Shown: positions 1 to 9,344 of the stretch, in pieces | How positions within the stretch are numbered: the first letter of the stretch is position 1 | Layout: every line of letters begins with the position of its first letter | Assembly: GCA_964605665.1 (NCBI GenBank) | Contig: CAZSDP010000002.1 | Location: 62,001 to 126,000, forward strand | From: CAZSDP01 sp964605665 | GTDB lineage: Bacteria > Planctomycetota > UBA8108 > UBA1146 | Direction of reading: 5' to 3' | Length of the DNA: 64,000 nucleotides | Made by a program: the position numbers and the translations under genes | Notes under the pieces: generated by a model | Database searches by the model: none | The model's input: the letters and a program-made list of their open reading frames with translations, nothing else | What the model was told of the DNA's origin: nothing

Positions 1-48
1 GGGATGGGGCACGCCGGTTTCTTTGGGAGGGTCCTCCGTGGGTTTGAA

Positions 49-1575
49 TCAGTTTTGTTTGCCGGTCACAGCCAGGTTCTGCTTGGGAATCGCCAAGATG
101 AAGGCGACCACAGCGGAAGCGGAGACGCGGGAGTCAGACCCATACCCTGCGTTGTCTCGGTTCGGCGCGTAATAGAAGGTGCCGTCTGTGCATTGTGAAA
201 GGGTGAACCACCAACGGTTCGCATCGAGGAGCTTTCGAAAGTTCGTCGGTTCCACAAAAGCGGCGAGAGCTGCATACCCCATCCCCATCACTGGAGATCC
301 GTGAGTGTCTGGAAAACTCTCGGGGTGATCACCGATCATTTGGGAGTGAGCGAGTGCTCGCGTTCGATAGACCTCCTCTGGATAGGGGCTGAGCGCGTTC
401 GCGATGCCTGCAGCTCCGGTACGACCGTGGTCTGCCCAATCGTTGGGACCGGCGATCTGATCCCCATACCACACGTAACCGTTGGGACCGGTTCCTCGAG
501 CCAGGAAGTTGTACGCAAGATCATGTCTCTTACGGTCGATTTCGATTCCACAGCGTTGCATCAACGAAAAGGCGAGGGCGCCTTGTCCGGTGATCATGCA
601 AATTGGACCATATCCTTCAAAACCTGGGTTGTGGCCCCACCCTCCTTCAGCATCTCCCTTTTTCTTGGGTAGATCTTCGGGGCGGTCGATCTTGGTTTTT
701 TCCACGATCTGTTTTGGATCGACATATTGGCTCCAGAGAAGGAAATCGCGAATCTCCCTCAATTCCGGTAGGACCCACTCTTCTCCGGTAGCGAGAAAGT
801 ACTCAGAGAGCACGATTCCGGCAGACATATACCGCCAATTGATCAACCAGGAAGAATCTTTCGACTTCGTGGTTCGTGCATGCATCCGAACACTCTTTTC
901 GATCACTGACTGATAGCGGGGATCCTCACTCGCCAGCAGCGCGAGTGGTGCAAAGGTGTCATGCGGAGGACTTCCCCAGGAGCCGTCCTCTTTTTGGGTT
1001 TTAGCCAAGAACTCACAGAGTTCAGAAAAAACGAGGTCAGATTTGGAGCAGTCGATCGGATAGTTACCGCCATAGCGGCCATATCGGGTTCCAACTTCCA
1101 GAACGACACTTTGAATCTCGTCACCTCTCAGGAGCTTGAGGTGCAACTGACCATTCCAGTTGGTGCCCTGACTCGCATCCAGAGCGCGGGCGAAGTCGAA
1201 TACTGGGCCCGCTGCTCCAAAGACTTCCATTCCATAGCCATTGCGATGGGGGGTGGTGAAGGGCAGCCCATTCGCACCAACGATGCGATCGCCAGCGATG
1301 ACCTTTCCCGCTGCAGGACTACTCTCGAAGACATATTTCACCAAGAGGGAAGTAGGTTCCTCCTCGGTCAGCTGAATTCGAATCCCGGTGATGCCTAGAT
1401 TGATGAACCAACCCGGGACCTCTGCATCGGGGCCTTGATGGGCACGCTGGGTCCACGGACGGCCATCGGGATGGTAATGAACCTGAGCGAAGGCGCGATC
1501 GGTGCTGCTGACGAGACTCAGGAGAAGCGCGAGTCCCAAACTCCGGAGGGTGATGAGGAAGTGGGGCCGATTCAT
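49..1575 (-). CDS. Secreted PDZ / alpha-toroid protein (DUF6288-like)
   Basis: A 508-residue exported protein. The N-terminus is a signal peptide (hydrophobic core around residues 10-24, ending AFAQ). A PDZ-like segment follows, with the motif AGDRIVGANG. The long C-terminal part contains repeated glycine/tryptophan turns (KEDGSWGSP, GDAEGGWGHNP, DGTFYYAPNRDN) of the kind seen in alpha/alpha-toroid or squalene-cyclase-like folds. This architecture resembles the DUF6288 proteins of planctomycetes and verrucomicrobia; I assign that family by memory of its layout, not by search. The frame stays open upstream to position 1800, but that would overlap the MATE gene and would hide the signal peptide, so the Met at 1575 is preferred. 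No enzymatic function can be assigned. Confidence 0.72.
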   Translation of the reverse strand: MNRPHFLITLRSLGLALLLSLVSSTDRAFAQVHYHPDGRPWTQRAHQGPDAEVPGWFINLGITGIRIQLTEEEPTSLLVKYVFESSPAAGKVIAGDRIVGANGLPFTTPHRNGYGMEVFGAAGPVFDFARALDASQGTNWNGQLHLKLLRGDEIQSVVLEVGTRYGRYGGNYPIDCSKSDLVFSELCEFLAKTQKEDGSWGSPPHDTFAPLALLASEDPRYQSVIEKSVRMHARTTKSKDSSWLINWRYMSAGIVLSEYFLATGEEWVLPELREIRDFLLWSQYVDPKQIVEKTKIDRPEDLPKKKGDAEGGWGHNPGFEGYGPICMITGQGALAFSLMQRCGIEIDRKRHDLAYNFLARGTGPNGYVWYGDQIAGPNDWADHGRTGAAGIANALSPYPEEVYRTRALAHSQMIGDHPESFPDTHGSPVMGMGYAALAAFVEPTNFRKLLDANRWWFTLSQCTDGTFYYAPNRDNAGYGSDSRVSASAVVAFILAIPKQNLAVTGKQN

Positions 1576-1637
1576 GTGCGCGCCTTTCCAATCGTGTTCG
1601 CGGCGGTCATCGATTTCCGTGCAGAGAAGTTGAAGAG

Positions 1638-3017
1638 TTAGCTCGCTTCTTCCTGCATCTTGAGTCGTCGTCCACTTCTCCTCAGATCGATGCAGAGCGC
1701 TATCGCAACGAGACCGAGGCCGATGCAGAGTCCCCACCAGATCCCAGGTAAACCGATGTGGTTTCCGAGCAGCCGCCCCAGGGGCAAGGCGATCATCCAA
1801 AATCCAATGAGGAACGCAATTCCAGTCACCAACGTTCTACCCGCTCCTCGAAGCGCCCCTGCGGCAGTGACTTGGATTCCGTCAAAGACTTGAAACGCCG
1901 CCGCAACCGGAAGCGCAGTCGCCACCAAGGCGAGAACTTCGGGGTCTTCGGAGAATCCGTGACCGAGTACATGTCGCAGTGAGACGAAGCAAATTGCGCA
2001 GATGGTCATGACGGTGGCTCCGAGCCCGATCGCGGTCCACGCGGCGCGGAGAGCTTGTCGAGGAAGGCCTTCGCCGATCAGATTTCCGACTCGGGTCGCA
2101 GCCGCAGCGCCGATTCCCAACGGGATCATGAAGCTGGTGCTGGCGAGCTTGAGGGTCACGGTGTGCGCAGCGAGAACGAGAGGCCCCAACTTCACCGCGA
2201 AGAGACTCGCCATTTGAAATGCCCAGACCTCTGCGCCGATCTGTAACCCGATCGGGACTCCGAAGCGAAACTGCTCTCGAAAGCCTCGCCAGTGAAAGGT
2301 CGAAAAACGCCACGGAACCCACGCTCCTCGATGGAGTGAAAAGATCACAATCCACGCGATGATCGTCAACATCATCGAACAACGGGTCAGTGCGGTGGCG
2401 AGTCCAGCGCCTGCCACCCCAAATGCCGTCATGTCATTCAAGGCGAGGGCGCCAAAGCCAGCGATGCCCCAGGAGGGAAGGGCTGGAATTCCAAAGATCA
2501 GGATTTCGTTCGCGACCACGTTGAAGAGATTCGCGGCCAAGATCGTCCAGAGGGCGGGTCGCATGATCCCGCGCCCTTGAAGGTACTGTCGAAATGCGGT
2601 GAAGATCAGTAGGGGGGCGATGCTCCACCCTTGAAGGCTGCAATATTCTTGGGCGATCGCCGCCAGTTCGGGATCACCACTGAGGCGGGCCATCACGACT
2701 TCGGTGAAACCAAAGAGAATCCAGATCACGATCCCAAGACCGATTGCGACGACGATCCCTCTTTGCACCGCGCGCCCTGCTCGATCGCCGTCTCCCGCTC
2801 CGTGGGCTTGAGAGACGATGGGATCGAGGCCCATGATGACCCCCATCGCGATACAAAAAGTACCCCAGACCCAAAGGTCACCGAGGGCCGCCCCGGCCAG
2901 AGATTGGCTTCCGAGGCGACCGATCATGAAGAGGTCGACGAGAGCCATCGTCATGATACCGAGCTGGGTGAGGACGACTGGAATTGCCAGGCGGACAAGG
3001 GGTCGAACTTCGGACAT
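1638..3017 (-). CDS. MATE family multidrug/Na+ antiporter
   Basis: A polytopic inner-membrane exporter of about 459 residues with roughly twelve hydrophobic segments in two similar halves, as expected for MATE proteins that export cationic drugs or metabolites in exchange for Na+ or H+. Family-typical segments include PVVLTQLGIMTMALVDLFMI near the N-terminus, GLDPIVSQAHGAGD, and the second-half counterpart GVPIGLQIGAEVWAF. The start at 3017 is preferred to the Met 10 codons upstream because GAGAGGGA lies just upstream of it. The secreted DUF6288-like gene follows 62 bases downstream on the same strand, so the two may share a transcript. Substrate is unknown. Confidence 0.88.
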   Translation of the reverse strand: MSEVRPLVRLAIPVVLTQLGIMTMALVDLFMIGRLGSQSLAGAALGDLWVWGTFCIAMGVIMGLDPIVSQAHGAGDGDRAGRAVQRGIVVAIGLGIVIWILFGFTEVVMARLSGDPELAAIAQEYCSLQGWSIAPLLIFTAFRQYLQGRGIMRPALWTILAANLFNVVANEILIFGIPALPSWGIAGFGALALNDMTAFGVAGAGLATALTRCSMMLTIIAWIVIFSLHRGAWVPWRFSTFHWRGFREQFRFGVPIGLQIGAEVWAFQMASLFAVKLGPLVLAAHTVTLKLASTSFMIPLGIGAAAATRVGNLIGEGLPRQALRAAWTAIGLGATVMTICAICFVSLRHVLGHGFSEDPEVLALVATALPVAAAFQVFDGIQVTAAGALRGAGRTLVTGIAFLIGFWMIALPLGRLLGNHIGLPGIWWGLCIGLGLVAIALCIDLRRSGRRLKMQEEAS

Positions 3018-3309
3018 CGATTCCCTCTCTGCGCTTGCCCACCCCAAATCCAGCCAAGAGAACTCCCGGGGCCGAAGAGGGTGATATCTCTCTACCGGAG
3101 CGAGGGCAAGGGGAGTGGTAGATTCTCAGCAGATCTCCCCTCCCCATCGCCATGATTTCTCGGATAGCGTGATCAGGAGCGATTCCCATGCGACAATCAC
3201 GCCGTATTCATCTTGGGTATCTCGACCGGATCTTCCTGGTGAGAGCTCGCTCAAGACCCGATATCACGAATGCAGTCTGGCTCGATCACGTCCCAGGAAG
3301 GAAGTCAGC

Positions 3310-5916
3310 ATGACGCGCACTTGGCGGACCCTCACCTTGATACTGCTCGCTCTCGGTAGTACTGGCCTGAAAGTGGATGCCCAGCCCGGCATCGAAAATC
3401 GATTCCCTTTTCAGAAGGAAGATCGATTGGAGGGTGCACTTCCCTCTCCCGACCAGTACTTCGGGATTCCTCTCGGTGAACGTTTTACTCCTTATCACGA
3501 GATGCTCCGATACTTTCGAGCACTTGCAGAGAAGTCCGATCGTCTGGTCATGCAAAGTTACGGAAAGAGCGTTGAGGGGCGGGAGTTGGTTCTTCTCTTC
3601 GTCGGCTCGCCGGAAACTCTGTCGCGACTCGAAGCGGTCGAACAGCGCCAGGCAAAGCTCGCTGACCCCAGACTGAGAGACGATCCGGGAGCGTCGATCG
3701 ATACTCTTCTCGACGGCCATCCGGCGGTTTTGTGGTTGAGCTACAACGTCCATGGGAATGAAGCCTCGGCTTCAGAAGCGGCGCTATGGACTGTCTACCA
3801 ACTCCTCGATGGAATCGACGGGGCCTCGCAGCAGATCCGTGACGAGGCCCTCGTCATCGTCGATCCATGTCTGAATCCAGATGGCCGTGAGCGTTATCAA
3901 CAGTGGTATCACTCCGTCGCAGCAAAGGGGGGGAACCCCGATCCCAGGAGTCGGGAGCACAGTGAGCCGTGGCCAGGCGGGCGATCGAACCACTATCTTT
4001 TCGATCTGAACCGCGACTGGGCTTGGCAGAGTCAGCCGGAGACAAAGCAACGGATCGTGCAGTACCTTCGTTGGTGGCCTCTGGTTCATGTCGACTTCCA
4101 CGAGATGTCCCCTGAGTCGAGCTACTTCTTCTTTCCCCCTGCGGAGCCGATCAATCCGAATGTTGATCAGCGAACCTTGAAGTGGGCGGAGACAATCGGG
4201 CGCGCAAATGCGGCTGCTTTCGACCGTTTTGGCTGGATGTACTACACGGCAGAAGCGTTCGATCTCTTTTATCCAGCCTATGGAGACTCTTGGCCGAGTC
4301 TGCAGGGTGCGGTTGGAATGACTTACGAGCAGGCGGGGGGGCCGCGTGGTGGATTGCGATATCTGCGCCGAGATGGAACAGAGTTGACTCTCTCTGAGCG
4401 GCTCCACCATCACCACGTTGCCGGGATGGCGACTCTTCTTTCCGCAGTCGAGGGGAAGAAGAGCCTTCAGTCCGACTTCGCTGCATTTCGACAAGGTGCT
4501 ATCGAGGCGGGACGTACCGGAAAAGTGATCGAGTACCTCTTCCCTCCGGGGCAAGGTGAGCGCCTCGATCGGATGGCCTCATTGCTCGCTGCCCAAGGCA
4601 TTGAAGTGAAGATCATTCTCGATGAGGTCATCGCAGAAGGGCTCACCAGTTTTGCCGGGGAATCTCAAGAAGTCACCAAGCTTCCCGCGGGAACGATTTC
4701 AGTTTCTCTCGATCAACCGACCGGGCGATTGGCAAACGCGCTTCTCGCTCCTCGCGTCGAAGTCAGCGATGCCTACTTCTACGATGTCTCGGCTTGGTCG
4801 TTACCGATGGCGATGGGGGTCGATGGCTATCACACCGGTACCCCCTTTGCGGCGATTCGTGTGCCTGCACCTCCCGAACCGAGGAAAGGGCATGTGGAAG
4901 GGGAGGCGCGCTATGCGTACTTGTTACCGTGGGATGGAACTCCGTCCGCGCGTGCGCTCCAGGCGTTACACCTCCATCAGATTTCGATGAGGATGATTCC
5001 AGAGCCGATTTCCATCGCTGGTCGTCACTATTCGGCGGGAACAATTGTGATTCCGGTCACCGGTGCCGAGACGCATCAGTGGGTTCGCAAGGTTGCAGAA
5101 GAGACTCGGACGACCTTCCATGCGGTCGATTCAGGGTGGACCGAGCAAGGGATGGATCTCGGATCGGACAGCGCGTTCGATCTGCTCGCCCCGAGGATTG
5201 CAGTCGCCTGTGGAGCCGGCGTTTCCAGCCTCTCCTATGGAGCGGTTTGGAGCTTGCTCGAGCAAGAGTTGGAAGTTTCCTTCAGTGCGGTGCAGCTCGA
5301 TAGATTCGGCTCCCTCAAACTCGATCATTACGATGTGATCATCTTGCCGAATGGACGGGGATATCGAAGCGAGTTGGGCGGCGACTCTCTCGATAAACTG
5401 CGGCGTTGGGTGCGAGGTGGGGGCACGTTGATCGCGCTGTCGGGGGCGTCCTTCACTCTCGGAGCAGAAGGCCTTAAGCTCGTCGATCGGGCGACCCAAA
5501 TCGACGCTCCACCTCGGGGGCACTCGGCGAAGAAGACGAGACAGACGATTGCAGATCTTCGAGAGCATCGAGAGGAGCACCAAGTCCCTGGGAACATCTT
5601 CCGAATTGAATTGGACCCCGAACATCCTCTCGCTTTTGGGATGCCGGATAAGATCTTCGCATTCATGGAAGGCACTCGGACCTTCGCGCTGGCCGGAGAC
5701 GGGGGCGATGTTGGCGCATTTACCAGCGATCCCGCCGTGAGCGGTTTCATCTCAGACGAAAATGCGAAGAAGATTGCCAGTCGAGTCTATTTGGCAGAGG
5801 ATCGCCTGGGCCGTGGGCATGTGATCCTCTTTGCTGGAGATCCCAATTTTCGCGGATTCTGGCACGGCCTGACCGGTCTATTCGTGAATTCCATCTACTT
5901 GCGAGCAACCCATTGA
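3310..5916 (+). CDS. Secreted M14 family zinc carboxypeptidase
   Basis: An 868-residue exported metallopeptidase. It begins with a signal peptide (LTLILLALGSTG) and the start is supported by AGGAAGGAAG immediately upstream. The M14 catalytic domain is complete. Zinc ligands are in NVHGNEASASE (His148, Glu151 from this start) and VDFHEM (His264). The substrate-binding motifs NPDGRERYQ and LNRDW are also present. Length is well over a single M14 domain: the C-terminal half contains a Rossmann/GATase-like segment (residues about 630-860, with DHYDVIILPNGRG and GHVILFAGDPNFRGFW). Such long M14 proteins are common in environmental bacteria and are thought to degrade peptides in the periplasm or outside the cell; the exact substrate cannot be read from sequence. 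Confidence 0.9.
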   Translation: MTRTWRTLTLILLALGSTGLKVDAQPGIENRFPFQKEDRLEGALPSPDQYFGIPLGERFTPYHEMLRYFRALAEKSDRLVMQSYGKSVEGRELVLLFVGSPETLSRLEAVEQRQAKLADPRLRDDPGASIDTLLDGHPAVLWLSYNVHGNEASASEAALWTVYQLLDGIDGASQQIRDEALVIVDPCLNPDGRERYQQWYHSVAAKGGNPDPRSREHSEPWPGGRSNHYLFDLNRDWAWQSQPETKQRIVQYLRWWPLVHVDFHEMSPESSYFFFPPAEPINPNVDQRTLKWAETIGRANAAAFDRFGWMYYTAEAFDLFYPAYGDSWPSLQGAVGMTYEQAGGPRGGLRYLRRDGTELTLSERLHHHHVAGMATLLSAVEGKKSLQSDFAAFRQGAIEAGRTGKVIEYLFPPGQGERLDRMASLLAAQGIEVKIILDEVIAEGLTSFAGESQEVTKLPAGTISVSLDQPTGRLANALLAPRVEVSDAYFYDVSAWSLPMAMGVDGYHTGTPFAAIRVPAPPEPRKGHVEGEARYAYLLPWDGTPSARALQALHLHQISMRMIPEPISIAGRHYSAGTIVIPVTGAETHQWVRKVAEETRTTFHAVDSGWTEQGMDLGSDSAFDLLAPRIAVACGAGVSSLSYGAVWSLLEQELEVSFSAVQLDRFGSLKLDHYDVIILPNGRGYRSELGGDSLDKLRRWVRGGGTLIALSGASFTLGAEGLKLVDRATQIDAPPRGHSAKKTRQTIADLREHREEHQVPGNIFRIELDPEHPLAFGMPDKIFAFMEGTRTFALAGDGGDVGAFTSDPAVSGFISDENAKKIASRVYLAEDRLGRGHVILFAGDPNFRGFWHGLTGLFVNSIYLRATH

Positions 5917-6017
5917 GGGCAGCATGAGGTGGACCTCCAGTTGAGGTGATTGCGGACCTTCAAGGTTTTTGCTCCCGATGCCGATCATCTGAGAAGGATG
6001 AGAGTCTGAGGAGAAGC

Positions 6018-6521
6018 ATGACCACAAAAGATTCGACCGCATGGGATTCATCGCCGCAGCGAACGGTGAGAAAACTCCAATTTTTGATCGATACTCATCA
6101 TGTGACCGTTCAGATGCTCGCTGACAGCATCGGGGTGCCGCACAAGAATCTTTTTGATGTCCTCGATGGAGTGGCGCTTCCGACGGAGGGCTTCATTCGT
6201 AAGTGTGCCGAATACTTCAAAGTGCCGTTGGAGTTCATCACTGGCCAGGAAGCTCCGACCGAGTCGAAGGATGGTGGCAAGAAGAGCCGCCGCTCTCAAA
6301 ACAGTGGGAGAGACTCGAAACGGGTCCAAGGCGCTGAGCGGACACGAAGCTCACAAAGAAGGCCATCCCGTGGCCAGCGAACACGCACCCCGGAATCGTT
6401 GAATGTCCGTAAACTCGCAATTCGGCACCAAGCTCTGCTCGAACTCCTGATCGAAAAGCGCGTTTTGACGCCGCAGGAGTACCATGATCAGGTGAAGAGG
6501 ATTGAGGAGCGAGGACACTGA
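6018..6521 (+). CDS. Small XRE-like DNA-binding protein with basic linker
   Basis: A 167-residue probable DNA-binding regulator. Residues about 15-75 resemble a Cro/XRE helix-turn-helix: a helix containing VQMLADSIGVPHKNL, then a recognition-like helix and KCAEYFKVPLEFITG, the usual end of such domains. A Ser/Arg/Lys-rich, low-complexity linker follows (about residues 80-130). The C-terminal 40 residues form a helical hairpin (LLELLIEKRVLTPQEYHDQ) resembling SHOCT-type oligomerisation tails. GAGGAGAAG just upstream supports the ATG at 6018; a GTG at 5946 in frame is less likely. No autoregulatory site was recognised. Target genes are unknown; the VWA gene follows 104 bases downstream. Confidence 0.68.
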   Translation: MTTKDSTAWDSSPQRTVRKLQFLIDTHHVTVQMLADSIGVPHKNLFDVLDGVALPTEGFIRKCAEYFKVPLEFITGQEAPTESKDGGKKSRRSQNSGRDSKRVQGAERTRSSQRRPSRGQRTRTPESLNVRKLAIRHQALLELLIEKRVLTPQEYHDQVKRIEERGH

Positions 6522-6625
6522 GCCCGGAGTCTTCGCTCGGTACTTGACCTGAATGATCGCTCAGCTACTGTCGAGTCTTCATGAAGTTTACTGCTTCGGT
6601 CATCTCGATCAGGAAGGCGAGTCTG

Positions 6626-7993
6626 ATGGGTCTTGGGCCGGTCATGACATGGAGTTCTTCGAGGGTTCTCCAGCGAGTTCTTCTCCTCACTCTTTTCTTC
6701 GCAGCACTCCCCACTCTGCTTGCTGCTTCCATGAATGCCTCTGCATTGAAGTCAGGCGATCTCAAGCGGCTCGAGAAGCGCTTGGGAAGAGCGATCACCC
6801 AGCAGGACGCAGAGGCGGCTTCCATCATCGTTAGTGATCTCGTCGAGGACGCATCGCCGGAAGCGCTATCCCTCATTCTGACGGCGATGATTCAAATCGA
6901 GTCGAGCGAGTTTTTCGAGGAGAGTCTGGAGCAGTTATCGGCTGTCGATAGTGAACGTCTCGGCGAGTACTTTGAAGACCTTCTGGCGAAGAAGAAGTCC
7001 TCCCCGGACAAGGTCGCCTTGGTGATGATCGTCGGTGGGAAAATGACCGACTCCCGCTCCGAGCAGTGGTTACTGCAGGGACTTCGTCATCAGCGTGAAT
7101 TGGTCACTCGGATGGCGATCGATAGCGTTCGCGAGCGGCGTTCTAAAGCGGCGATTCCAGTTCTCATCGAGATTTTGGAAGAGCGAGGAATCGATGGTGG
7201 TGCCCTCGCGTTCGAAGCGAGAAACACGCTGATTTCTTTTACTCAGAGGAACTTTGATACCGCCGCCGATTGGCGAAAGTTCTGGGACGCGAATCAAGAG
7301 ACAATCGACCCGCAACTGATCGGCGATGAAGATGGAACCACGGGCGTCGCTCCGGTAGATCCGGACAACATGCCGGAGTTTTTTGGATTGAAGATCGTGA
7401 GCACCAATGTGGTGTTTCTGGTCGATATCTCCGGCTCGATGTTGCAATACGACGAAGATGCGAAGGGAACCGACGGCACGGAAAAGGGTCGCCAACGGAT
7501 CACGCGGGTTCAGCGAGAACTCGGTGAAGCGATCATGAAGCTGTCGAAGGACGCCTATTTCAATGTCATCGCATTCAATGATCGGGTCGATCGCTTTCAG
7601 AAGAAGCTCGTGAAAGCCAAGAGGGGGGCGAAGGGGAGCGCGCTCAAGTTCGTGAACAAGCTTAATGCCGATCGGGGGACCGACACGGGCCTCGCTTTGG
7701 AGGCTGCTTTTGAAGATCCGCGGGTCGACACTGTCGTGCTGCTCTCCGATGGTGCGCCGCATACTCAAGCGGGAGAACCTCAGCAGCTGATACCGATCGT
7801 CGAGCAGAAACTGCGAAATCTAAATCGTCTTAGGAAGGTCCGGCTCTATACCTTGGGATTCGCAGGTGAGGGCAAATGGCCGACTGGGTCGAAATACTCA
7901 GGGCAGCAGATTCGGGCGAATCCCGCCGAGCTCGAACGCTTCTTGACGCGATTGGCTGAAGAGCATGGCGGGAACTATCGGCGGATCGATTGA
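6626..7993 (+). CDS. Exported VWA-domain protein with HEAT-like N-terminal region
   Basis: A protein of about 455 residues with an N-terminal hydrophobic signal (VLLLTLFFAALPTLLAAS). Residues about 35-215 are helical and repeat-like (HEAT-type spacing, e.g. RMAIDSVRERRSKAAIPVL). The C-terminal half is a von Willebrand factor A domain with an intact MIDAS: DISGS, the Thr in DRGTDTG, and the acidic loop LLSDGAPH. VWA domains bind a divalent cation and mediate protein-protein contacts; the partner is unknown. The ATG at 6626 is preferred over 6581 because AAGGCGAG precedes it and it gives a cleaner signal peptide. It ends 10 bases from the convergent pgi gene. Confidence 0.78.
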   Translation: MGLGPVMTWSSSRVLQRVLLLTLFFAALPTLLAASMNASALKSGDLKRLEKRLGRAITQQDAEAASIIVSDLVEDASPEALSLILTAMIQIESSEFFEESLEQLSAVDSERLGEYFEDLLAKKKSSPDKVALVMIVGGKMTDSRSEQWLLQGLRHQRELVTRMAIDSVRERRSKAAIPVLIEILEERGIDGGALAFEARNTLISFTQRNFDTAADWRKFWDANQETIDPQLIGDEDGTTGVAPVDPDNMPEFFGLKIVSTNVVFLVDISGSMLQYDEDAKGTDGTEKGRQRITRVQRELGEAIMKLSKDAYFNVIAFNDRVDRFQKKLVKAKRGAKGSALKFVNKLNADRGTDTGLALEAAFEDPRVDTVVLLSDGAPHTQAGEPQQLIPIVEQKLRNLNRLRKVRLYTLGFAGEGKWPTGSKYSGQQIRANPAELERFLTRLAEEHGGNYRRID

Positions 7994-8003
7994 AGATCGC
8001 GAC

Positions 8004-9344
8004 CTAGTAGAGGGAAGTTCCTCGATTCTCGGGCCCGATATCGAGTCCGAGTTCCTCGCGGATTTTTTCTGAGAATCCCTCTCGCCCCATCCGAGCGAAC
8101 GCGATCCACTTCCCCGCTTCTACACCAGGTTGATCGTATGGATCGACCTCGAGTAACTCCGCCGTCAAGACGGTGGCGAGTTCGAAGAAAACGAATAGTG
8201 CCCCGAGTGTCTGCGCGTCGAGTCGTTCGATTTGGATTCGCGACACCGGACGCCCACTTGTTTCCAGCGCTTGGCCAGTACCGATCCTCTCCGCCTCGAA
8301 AAGAGCATCGATGCTGTGTCCCGCCAGATAGCGGAAGTCATCGGCAAGTTTTGCGTGATCACTCGGTAAGGGAGCGGTCGCTTCGGAAGAGGCGTCGAGT
8401 CCGAGAATCAGGAACTGTTTATCATCTGGCCCCTCCGAGAAGAGCTGCACGAGGGAGTGTTGGTCGGTGGCACCCACTGCGGGAAGAGGAGTACTTCCTC
8501 GGTGCACAACGGCGCCAGATCGGTCGCGCTTCTTCCCGAGGCTCTCTCCCCAGAGTTGCGCGAACCAATCACCAAAGGTGCTCATGCGGTCCACATAGCT
8601 CATCAAGACCTGGATTCTCTGCTCGCTGAGCTCCCCCCGTAAAGCGTGTCGGACCACCCAGTCGAGGAGTGGGTGCTCATCGTTTTCTCGGACCGCCTCC
8701 CAAATCGCGCGACCCCCTCGGAGAAGACCTTCAGGTTCGATACCCAAGATCGCCGCGGGGAGTAATCCGACCGGTGTCAAAACGGAGAAGCGACCACCAA
8801 CCCGAGGGGGAATCTCCAATGAGGAATAGCCATCGCTTTTGACGAGAGCGCGCAGCGGCCCTTGCTTCGGGTCGGTGAGAATGACCATAGAATCGCTGGG
8901 ATCGACACCCGCAGATTGGAGCCAGTCGTGAAAGAAGAGGAACTGCGCGGCGGTTTCTGCAGTCGAGCCCGACTTCGAGACCACAAGGAAGGCGGTTTTC
9001 TCAGGATCCAATGCGTCCCTGGTTCTGACCAGGGTGTCTGGATCGATATTGTCGAGGACGATCAATTTTGAAGAAAACTGCGGAGCGAGAGCATCGCGGA
9101 TCGTACGCGCTCCCAGAGCGGATCCACCGATTCCCAAGATCACCGTTTGCTCATATTTGGCGAGCTTGCCCGCCATCTTCAGGCAGTCATCGGCGACCGA
9201 GCTCCCCTCGGCGAGGAGTTCTAAGAAACCTGGAGGACTCTGGGTCAAGTTCTCGACAGCCTGCCGAAGGCGGGTACGAGCCAGATCGGCGCGCTCAGAC
9301 CATTGAGCCGGAAGTGGCGCGCCTAAATCGATCCGTAGACTCAT
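8004..9344 (-). CDS. pgi: Glucose-6-phosphate isomerase
   Basis: Interconverts glucose 6-phosphate and fructose 6-phosphate in the cytoplasm. The 446-residue length fits the shorter bacterial form. Family motifs are clear: GIGGSALGART and SKSGSTAETAAQF (sugar-phosphate-binding SIS loops), GGRFSVLTPVGLLP, and VGATDQHSLVQLFSEGPDD with the catalytic region. The ATG at 9344 overlaps the stop of the upstream aminotransferase gene by four bases (ATGA), which decides the start against an in-frame Met 20 codons earlier and indicates translational coupling. Confidence 0.93.
   Translation of the reverse strand: MSLRIDLGAPLPAQWSERADLARTRLRQAVENLTQSPPGFLELLAEGSSVADDCLKMAGKLAKYEQTVILGIGGSALGARTIRDALAPQFSSKLIVLDNIDPDTLVRTRDALDPEKTAFLVVSKSGSTAETAAQFLFFHDWLQSAGVDPSDSMVILTDPKQGPLRALVKSDGYSSLEIPPRVGGRFSVLTPVGLLPAAILGIEPEGLLRGGRAIWEAVRENDEHPLLDWVVRHALRGELSEQRIQVLMSYVDRMSTFGDWFAQLWGESLGKKRDRSGAVVHRGSTPLPAVGATDQHSLVQLFSEGPDDKQFLILGLDASSEATAPLPSDHAKLADDFRYLAGHSIDALFEAERIGTGQALETSGRPVSRIQIERLDAQTLGALFVFFELATVLTAELLEVDPYDQPGVEAGKWIAFARMGREGFSEKIREELGLDIGPENRGTSLY

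Noticed and set aside
1576..1800. Upstream extension of the DUF6288-like gene
   Set aside because: It would overlap the MATE coding region, and the extra 75 residues precede a clear signal peptide.
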